Translations under genes and position numbers: made by a program
Shown here: positions 59,372 through 64,000 of the stretch, one piece after another
Numbering within the stretch: position 1 is the stretch's first letter
How the letters are laid out: each line of letters starts with the position of its first letter
NCBI GenBank assembly: GCA_017416245.1
Contig: JAFQCX010000037.1
Coordinates: 23,166 to 87,165 of the forward strand
Length of the DNA stretch: 64,000 nt
Reading direction: 5' to 3'
Source of the DNA: Oscillospiraceae bacterium
Lineage (GTDB): Bacteria; Bacillota; Clostridia; Oscillospirales; Oscillospiraceae
The notes under the pieces: generated by a model
Told to the model about the DNA's origin: nothing
Seen by the model: the letters and a program-made list of their open reading frames with translations, nothing else
Database searches by the model: none

Positions 59372-59416
59372 GCCTGCGTGTGCAGGCGATCCTTGCTCAC
59401 GGCGCGTCCGTGGGCC
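59372..59416 (+). ncRNA. Structured rpsF leader, possible S6:S18 autoregulatory RNA
   Basis: The leader contains GCCTGC-GTGT-GCAGGC (59372-59387) and GCTCACGG-CGCGT-CCGTGGGC, just before the rpsF SD. Bacterial rpsF leaders often carry an S6:S18-binding hairpin with an exposed CCG. The position and GC-rich hairpins fit, but the conserved motif is not proven. Confidence 0.4.
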
Positions 59417-59443
59417 AAAAGTCCAAAAGGAGGTGCAAACAAC

Positions 59444-59740
59444 ATGGCCAAAATCACTGGTAAGTACGAGGTTCTCTACATTATCGACGCCACTCTGGGC
59501 GAAGAGGACACCGCCGCACTTGTGAACAAGTTCAAGGCAATGGTGGAAGCGGAGGGTGCTCTGACAAACATTGACGAATGGGGCAAGCGTCGCTTGGCTT
59601 ATCTGATCAATGACATGGCTGAGGGCTACTACGTTCTGATGAACTTTGAGTCCAAGCCCGAGTTCCCTGCAGAGCTGGAGCGTGTGATGAAGATCACCGA
59701 CGGCATCCTGCGCTGCATGACCACCGTAGTGGAGGAGTAA
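59444..59740 (+). CDS. rpsF: 30S ribosomal protein S6
   Basis: A 98-residue S6 with the usual opening KYEVLYIIDATL and the segment WGKRRLAYLINDMAEGYYVL. It binds S18 in the platform of the small subunit. ATG 59444 follows AAAGGAGGTGCAAAC. First gene of the conserved rpsF-ssb-rpsR operon. Confidence 0.96.
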   Translation: MAKITGKYEVLYIIDATLGEEDTAALVNKFKAMVEAEGALTNIDEWGKRRLAYLINDMAEGYYVLMNFESKPEFPAELERVMKITDGILRCMTTVVEE

Positions 59741-59744
59741 GAAT

Positions 59745-60191
59745 ATGCTCAACCACATCACGATTATGGGTCGTCTGACCCGTGACCCCGAGCTGCGCCG
59801 TACCGGTAGCGGTATTGCCGTAGCCAGTTTCCGTGTAGCCGTCGATCGGGACTATCAGCCCAAGGACGGCAGCGAAAGAAAGACCGACTTCATTGATTGT
59901 GTCGCTTGGCGTCAAACCGGAGAGTTCATCTCCAAGTATTTCACCAAGGGCCGTATGATCGTAGTTGACGGTCGTCTGGAAATGCGGGACTGGACCGATA
60001 AGGACGGTAACAAGCGCACATCCGCTGAAATTATGGTAGAAAATGCCTACTTCGGCGACAGCAAGCGCGATGGCGACGGTGGCAACACCTATTCCACCCC
60101 GCAAAGCTTTGGCAGCTACTCTGCTCCCGCATCCAACACCGCATCTGATTTTGCAATGCTGGATGACGATGATGCTCAGCTGCCCTTCTGA
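59745..60191 (+). CDS. ssb: Single-stranded DNA-binding protein
   Basis: A 148-residue SSB: OB fold (MGRLTRDPELRRTGSGIAVASF at about 5-26; FIDCVAWRQTGEF), a Gly/Ser-rich linker, and the acidic tip DDDDAQLPF at the C-terminus that recruits replication and repair partners. It starts 4 nt after rpsF. Confidence 0.96.
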   Translation: MLNHITIMGRLTRDPELRRTGSGIAVASFRVAVDRDYQPKDGSERKTDFIDCVAWRQTGEFISKYFTKGRMIVVDGRLEMRDWTDKDGNKRTSAEIMVENAYFGDSKRDGDGGNTYSTPQSFGSYSAPASNTASDFAMLDDDDAQLPF

Positions 60192-60233
60192 TTTTTGAAC
60201 TTTTCACAACTGCTAACAAAGGAGGTCGTTCCA

Positions 60234-60470
60234 ATGGCAAACGAACAGCGTATGCGTCCCCGTAAGCGCAAGAAGGTATGTGCTTTCTGCGTTGACAAGG
60301 TGACCGCTATCGACTACAAGGACACTGCAAAGCTCCGCCGTTACCTGTCCGAGCGCGGCAAGATCCTGCCCCGCCGTACCACCGGTACCTGCGCAGCTCA
60401 CCAGCGCGCCCTGACCACCGCTATCAAGCGCGCACGTCAGATCGCTCTGCTGCCCTACGTAGCTGACTAA
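60234..60470 (+). CDS. rpsR: 30S ribosomal protein S18
   Basis: A 78-residue S18 with CAFCVDK (Cys pair kept, a zinc-type S18), [21 protein letters not shown] and the C-terminal [17 protein letters not shown] 60234 follows AAAGGAGGTCGTTCCA. Last gene of the operon. Confidence 0.96.
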   Translation: MANEQRMRPRKRKKVCAFCVDKVTAIDYKDTAKLRRYLSERGKILPRRTTGTCAAHQRALTTAIKRARQIALLPYVAD

Positions 60471-60480
60471 CCAGAAAAAC

Positions 60481-60517
60481 AAATCGCCCACCTCTTTCGA
60501 GGTGGGCGATTTTTTGT
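60481..60517 (+). terminator. Terminator after rpsR
   Basis: A 14-bp stem (60481-60494 with 60499-60512), TTTC loop and T-run. Confidence 0.92.
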
Positions 60518-60529
60518 TCGTTGTTTGTA

Positions 60530-60550
60530 GGGGACGGGTTTCCCGTCCCC
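60530..60550. repeat. Short GC-rich palindrome
   Basis: GGGGACGGG-TTT-CCCGTCCCC, preceded by GTA as in the GTAGGGC-type elements. Probably a further small intergenic repeat, possibly also acting as a transcription barrier for the - strand gene at 60564. Confidence 0.55.
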
Positions 60551-60563
60551 TGCATTCTTTACT

Positions 60564-61883
60564 TTATTCGGCAACCTTCAGAGCCTTGCGCTCTTCCTTG
60601 GTCTTGCAGTATTTTTCCAGCACGGGCACCAGAATGATGCACACGAAGATAGCGGTGAAGCCGCCGTTATACAAGCAGGCGCCGCCGTGGAGCTGAGGAA
60701 CGAGGGTAACGAAGGCATAGTGGATCATGGCTGCCACAAAGCTATATACCCAGCCGTACTTGTCGGTGATGGGGCTCAGACCGTTGGCATAGCAAAGGCC
60801 GATGCAAATAGCAGCTGCGTTGATCTGCAGGGCAAAATCGCCACCCATCCATTGGGCATAATACTTTGCGCCAAAGGATGCCACCACATAGCCTGCCATA
60901 ATGGGCCATACATTGGTGGGACGAGAGCCGGAATTACAGGTGCAGAGCATACAGAAAATAAGGCCCAGCTGCACACTGTTGAAACTAGCGCCGATAGCAT
61001 TGTAGTAAGCCAGAATGAACAGACCGAACACGCCCACATTCATCAGGAACACCGCGTTGCCGCAGGTGCCGGAAACGTTAGCGACCTGATTGGGGTTTTT
61101 CAGCAGCTTCCAGTAGTCCTTTGCGCCGCCCATCAGAAGTGCGACCAGAACAAACAAACCGAACAGCGCACAATAGAAAATATTCGCAATAGCTGCGCTG
61201 GCAACGGTGCCATCGCCTGTGGAAATGGGGCCGGCAACGCCGGGAACCTCGTAGAGAATTGCGTTGAGCAGGAAAGCGACCATACCCACAGGTAATGCGG
61301 CAGAGTACAGATTCATACCCTTATGCACATTGGGAGAATGGGGCAATCCGGCAGGCACCACAACACCCACGATCAAGCCTACAACCAGCGCCAGGCCCAA
61401 GCCCAGATAGTTGAAGCCGACGGCTTCTGCCTTGGGATAGACCACCAGCAGATTGGAAATAAAGGGTGCAACACCGGTGGTAAAGAGCATTGCATTCACA
61501 TTGGCTCCCAGCTTCTGCTTTTTCAGCAGGGTGATAATTGCAACACCCAGCATGGTGGGCCACATATTCAGCACATTGATGCCCCAGGAGCAGAAGCCTA
61601 AGGTCAGCAAGAAGGCCAGGGTGGACACATTGTTGACCACGGCGCCGGTGACGCAGAACAAAATGGTCATAATGGCAGCAACCAATCCCATATTCAGGAA
61701 GGTGGCTGCATAGCCGCCCACGCTGGTATAGAACTTAGCCGGACTTTTGAGGATCTCCCATAAGCCGGTGAACATTGTGCCTCTGTCGGGCATACACACT
61801 GCTGCAATCAACAAACAAAGGGAAATAACGGCGAAGAATAATTTCAGAAATTTACTCTCTTCTAACTGGTTCAATTTTTTCAT
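60564..61883 (-). CDS. DUF1576 multi-pass membrane protein
   Basis: A 439-residue membrane protein with about 11-12 hydrophobic segments, matching in layout the DUF1576 family of Firmicutes (VNNVSTLAFLLTLGFCSWGIN, GLPHSPNVHKGMNLYSAALPVG, CNSGSRPTNVWPIMAGYVVAS). Function unknown; a transporter is plausible. ATG 61883 behind TTGAGGTGTATT. It lies downstream of folD on the same strand, but 126 bp with a leader hairpin separate them. Confidence 0.78.
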   Translation of the reverse strand: MKKLNQLEESKFLKLFFAVISLCLLIAAVCMPDRGTMFTGLWEILKSPAKFYTSVGGYAATFLNMGLVAAIMTILFCVTGAVVNNVSTLAFLLTLGFCSWGINVLNMWPTMLGVAIITLLKKQKLGANVNAMLFTTGVAPFISNLLVVYPKAEAVGFNYLGLGLALVVGLIVGVVVPAGLPHSPNVHKGMNLYSAALPVGMVAFLLNAILYEVPGVAGPISTGDGTVASAAIANIFYCALFGLFVLVALLMGGAKDYWKLLKNPNQVANVSGTCGNAVFLMNVGVFGLFILAYYNAIGASFNSVQLGLIFCMLCTCNSGSRPTNVWPIMAGYVVASFGAKYYAQWMGGDFALQINAAAICIGLCYANGLSPITDKYGWVYSFVAAMIHYAFVTLVPQLHGGACLYNGGFTAIFVCIILVPVLEKYCKTKEERKALKVAE

Positions 61884-61900
61884 AATACACCTCAATGAAA

Positions 61901-61939
61901 TCTGGGCAATCCGAGCCCATAGAGTTCGAATTGCCCAGA
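61901..61939 (-). promoter_or_regulatory. Inverted repeat in the DUF1576 leader
   Basis: TCTGGGCAAT (61901-61910) and ATTGCCCAGA (61930-61939) pair perfectly around a 19-nt centre, 17 bp before the start codon. It may be an operator or a leader hairpin; no known riboswitch consensus is recognised. Confidence 0.5.
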
Positions 61940-62009
61940 CAGTCGGCTTTTTTCTTTCTTACACTCCCCGGTAGTAAACTACCTTAATTCTGTCAGTTAT
62001 GTAAGAAAA

Positions 62010-62882
62010 TTAAATTTTCTCAGCGGCCTCAACCACGTGCTTCATCAGCACAGAGGTAGTAACAGCGCCAACACCGCCGGGAACGGGGGTAATTGCGCCA
62101 ACGATGGGCTCGACCTCATCGAATACGCAGTCGCCGGACATACCGCCCTTGCCCTTGGAGGTGATCTTCTCGGGATTCCAGTTCATGGAAACGTCGATAA
62201 CGACCTGACCCTCACGGACAAACTCCTTGGTCAGGCTGCCCAGCACGCCGGCAGCGGTAACGATAATGTCTGCATTCTTGCAGATCTCAGCGGTGTTCAC
62301 AGTCTTGGTGTGGCACACGGTAACGGTAGCGTTCTTTGCCATCAGCATCATAGCGGCAGGCTTGCCGACTACGAGGCTGCGGCCGATGACCACAGCGTTC
62401 TTGCCCTTGCAGTCGATGCCGTAGTGATCCAGAATTTCCATACAGGCGGCGGGGGTGCAGGGAGCGTAGCCCAGATCCTGGCCCTCAAATACGCCGGCGT
62501 TGGACATATGGGTCATGGAATCCACATCCTTGGCAGGCGCCAGGCGGTTGCAGATCTCGTCCTGATCAGCCTTCAGATGCTTGGGCAGAGGACGGAACAT
62601 CAAAACGCCGTGAACGGTCGCGTCAGCATTGACTTCGTCGATCACCTTCAGCACGTCTTCCTTGGAAGCGTCTTCCGGCAGAATGTAGTTCTTAACAGCT
62701 ACGCCTACTTCCTCAGCGCGCTTGGTAGCGCCCTTTTCGTAGCTCAGGTCGGAGGGGTTTTCGCCCAGACGAATGATACCCAAGGTGGGGGTGATGCCCT
62801 TTGCCTTCAGGGCGGCAGTACGGGTTTGCAGGGAAGCAACCAAAGCCTCGTTGACTTCCTTACCCAGCAATTGCTTTGCCAT
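62010..62882 (-). CDS. folD: Bifunctional methylene-THF dehydrogenase/methenyl-THF cyclohydrolase
   Basis: A 290-residue FolD. Conserved YEKGATKRAEEVGV (catalytic Lys, about 49-62), GVLMFRPLPKH (variant of the usual VQLPLP), VIGRSLVVGKPAAMML (about 165-180) and PVPGGVGAVTTSVLMKH (about 266-282). It interconverts methylene-THF and formyl-THF. fchA and the end of fhs lie upstream on the same strand. The variant MFRPLPKH instead of QLPLPxH is notable. SD AAGGAGAAAATACTT. Confidence 0.92.
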   Translation of the reverse strand: MAKQLLGKEVNEALVASLQTRTAALKAKGITPTLGIIRLGENPSDLSYEKGATKRAEEVGVAVKNYILPEDASKEDVLKVIDEVNADATVHGVLMFRPLPKHLKADQDEICNRLAPAKDVDSMTHMSNAGVFEGQDLGYAPCTPAACMEILDHYGIDCKGKNAVVIGRSLVVGKPAAMMLMAKNATVTVCHTKTVNTAEICKNADIIVTAAGVLGSLTKEFVREGQVVIDVSMNWNPEKITSKGKGGMSGDCVFDEVEPIVGAITPVPGGVGAVTTSVLMKHVVEAAEKI

Positions 62883-62991
62883 AAGTATTTTCTCCTTGTT
62901 ATATGTTGTGTTTCACTTGCCCTATTATTGCAGAAAGGGCAGGGTAAATCAATAAGATAACAGAGCTAAATTTATAGTTTTCTTCTATAAA

Positions 62992-63612
62992 TTACTGACC
63001 GAAGCCAGCCTTCACGGTGGTGAAGATCTCGTCAGCCATTGCGCCGTACTTGTTAAGCATACCGTTGGCCTTGACGTTCATCTCCTCGGCAACCTCACGG
63101 TTCTTAAGGCTCTTGGTGTTGATGAACACGTTCAAGGAAGCAGCCTGCAGAGCAGCCTTGCAGCAAACAGCGCCGCAGCCTGCATCGGAAACAGCCAGGC
63201 GGCTGCCCTTGGCGGCAAACACGGCAATGTACTCGATGGCCTCGCAGCACAGCTCCATGATCTTCATAGGCGTGGAGCAGGCGATAATGGTAGCCTCTTC
63301 CATAACGGTGTCGCGGTTGGGGTCATCCTTGGGGATGCCGTAAGCCTTGGCAAGAGGCAGGAAGTTCACTTCGTCAGCCTCTACCTGATTGAGAAGCTCC
63401 GTCTGCAAAGCGTCGCACTTTGCCTTCAGCGCAATGATCTCAGCCTCCACGTCAGCGTACTTCTTCTTGCCAACGGTCAGGGAGCCGACCATATTGCCCA
63501 GCGCAGTGCCGATAGCGCCAACCAGCGCAGCAGCGCCACCGCCGCCGGGTGCGGGTGCGTCAGATGCCAAAACCTCCACAAATTTGCGGCAGGATTCCAA
63601 TGTCATATCCAT
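62992..63612 (-). CDS. fchA: Formiminotransferase-cyclodeaminase-like protein (FchA, methenyl-THF cyclohydrolase)
   Basis: A 206-residue protein of the FTCD_C family with APAPGGGGAAALVGAIGTALG (about 19-39) and the four-helix layout of FchA. Stand-alone FchA hydrolyses methenyl-THF or deaminates formimino-THF, next to FolD and Fhs in C1 metabolism. ATG 63612 follows TAGGAGAAAAAACT; in-frame codons upstream run into the repeat element and are not coding. Confidence 0.88.
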   Translation of the reverse strand: MDMTLESCRKFVEVLASDAPAPGGGGAAALVGAIGTALGNMVGSLTVGKKKYADVEAEIIALKAKCDALQTELLNQVEADEVNFLPLAKAYGIPKDDPNRDTVMEEATIIACSTPMKIMELCCEAIEYIAVFAAKGSRLAVSDAGCGAVCCKAALQAASLNVFINTKSLKNREVAEEMNVKANGMLNKYGAMADEIFTTVKAGFGQ

Positions 63613-63640
63613 AGTTTTTTCTCCTAAATTAAATAGTATT

Positions 63641-63807
63641 GTAGGGCGGGGGTTTACTCCCGCAAAGCCTTCCCCTTGAGGGGAAGGTGGCCCGGCGCAG
63701 CCGGGTCGGATGAGGTGGAAAAACGACCACAGCTCATCAGTCACCTGCGGTGACAGCTTCTCCTCCAGGAGAAGCCCTTGTGCGGCGGGAGCAAGCCCCC
63801 GCCCTAC
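63641..63807. repeat. 167-bp MITE-like element with 12-bp terminal inverted repeats
   Basis: It begins GTAGGGCGGGGG (63641) and ends CCCCCGCCCTAC (63807). Four internal hairpins are visible: CTTCCCC/GGGGAAG (63669-63686), CCCGGC/GCCGGG (63691-63705), GTCACC/GGTGAC (63740-63754) and CTTCTCC/GGAGAAG (63757-63774). It has no coding capacity. It is inserted between the fhs and fchA genes. Confidence 0.75.
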
Positions 63808-63863
63808 ATAAAGTCCCAAAAGGCACAGGCGGCTGCCCGCCTGTGCTTTTTGAGAAAAGTAAA

Positions 63864-64000
63864 TTAGAACAGGCCGGATACCTTGCCGGTTTCTACGTCA
63901 ACGTCAACACGGCGGTATGCGGGGTCAGCAGCAGTACCGGGCATCATGGAGATGGTGCCGGCCATGGGGCACAGGAACTTAGCGCCGCCGTACTCCAGAA
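63864..64000 (-). CDS. fhs: 3' end of formate-tetrahydrofolate ligase
   Basis: A partial gene running off the window end; the last 45 codons are present. The translation has [19 protein letters not shown] and ends [14 protein letters not shown], which matches the C-terminal shape of Fhs (GA-F-------MPG ... DVD--TGK--GLF). With fchA and folD downstream, a formate -> formyl- -> methenyl- -> methylene-THF set is present. Confidence 0.68.
   Translation of the reverse strand, partial: LEYGGAKFLCPMAGTISMMPGTAADPAYRRVDVDVETGKVSGLF

Noticed and set aside
1-64000. CRISPR arrays, rRNA or tRNA genes, insertion-sequence transposases
   Set aside because: No regularly spaced repeats, cloverleaf-like or rRNA sequences, or transposase motifs were recognised on either strand by eye.

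Overview
The window looks like chromosome from an anaerobic, spore-forming Firmicute (class Clostridia, probably Oscillospiraceae/Ruminococcaceae-like). The evidence is an alpha/beta-type small acid-soluble spore protein (41341-41535), SpoIIP (57120-58109), a DUF421/DUF4363 pair, the rpsF-ssb-rpsR operon, QueH, tetrahydrofolate one-carbon genes, GGAGG ribosome binding sites, and GC-rich inverted-repeat elements of a kind familiar from gut Clostridia. The taxon is inferred, not proven. I saw no rRNA, tRNA or CRISPR array. No gene-free stretch exceeds 300 bases; the longest (about 250-270) are at 1434-1695, 59175-59443 and 63613-63863 and hold promoters, leaders or repeat elements.

0-13 kb: a cation/proton antiporter, then a 12-gene operon from one TTGTAA-N17-TATAAT promoter. 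It encodes HdrBCA, an MvhD/FlxD-like protein, two FeS proteins, a FlxA-like NAD(P)H/FAD protein, a soluble FrdB/FrdA-like pair with no membrane anchor, an AspT-family carrier and a two-subunit class I fumarase. The simplest reading is malate -> fumarate -> succinate, with fumarate reduction fed by NADH through a flavin-bifurcating Hdr-Flx complex and succinate exported. This is the most interesting system in the window.

13-34 kb: a plant-polysaccharide region. It has a GH43-like protein, a GH106-like (alpha-L-rhamnosidase-type) hydrolase, a beta-propeller protein, an unclassified TIM-barrel hydrolase, a carbohydrate esterase, a GNAT-like protein, a six-hairpin glycosidase, an AraC regulator, a carboxylesterase, and then rhaB, rhaA and two class II aldolases. 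The hydrolases lack signal peptides and no sugar transporter is present, so they probably act on imported oligosaccharides.

34-46 kb: a Zn/Cd-type P-ATPase with a separate HMA protein, opposite an unusual ArsR-AraC fusion regulator with overlapping divergent promoters; TrkA/TrkH; a DtxR/MntR regulator; a second GH43-like protein; the spore protein; a beta-lactamase-fold hydrolase; and an AraC regulator divergent from a two-gene FeS redox module (QueG/RdhA-like plus U32-like).

46-64 kb: a complete peptide ABC importer (binding protein, two ATPases, two permeases), an orphan EutH, a small phage-derived-looking module behind a doubly-operated promoter, and housekeeping genes (queH, RNA methyltransferase, lipid kinase, tadA, spoIIP, rpsF-ssb-rpsR, a DUF1576 membrane protein, folD, fchA, 3' end of fhs), with MITE-like repeats between some of them.
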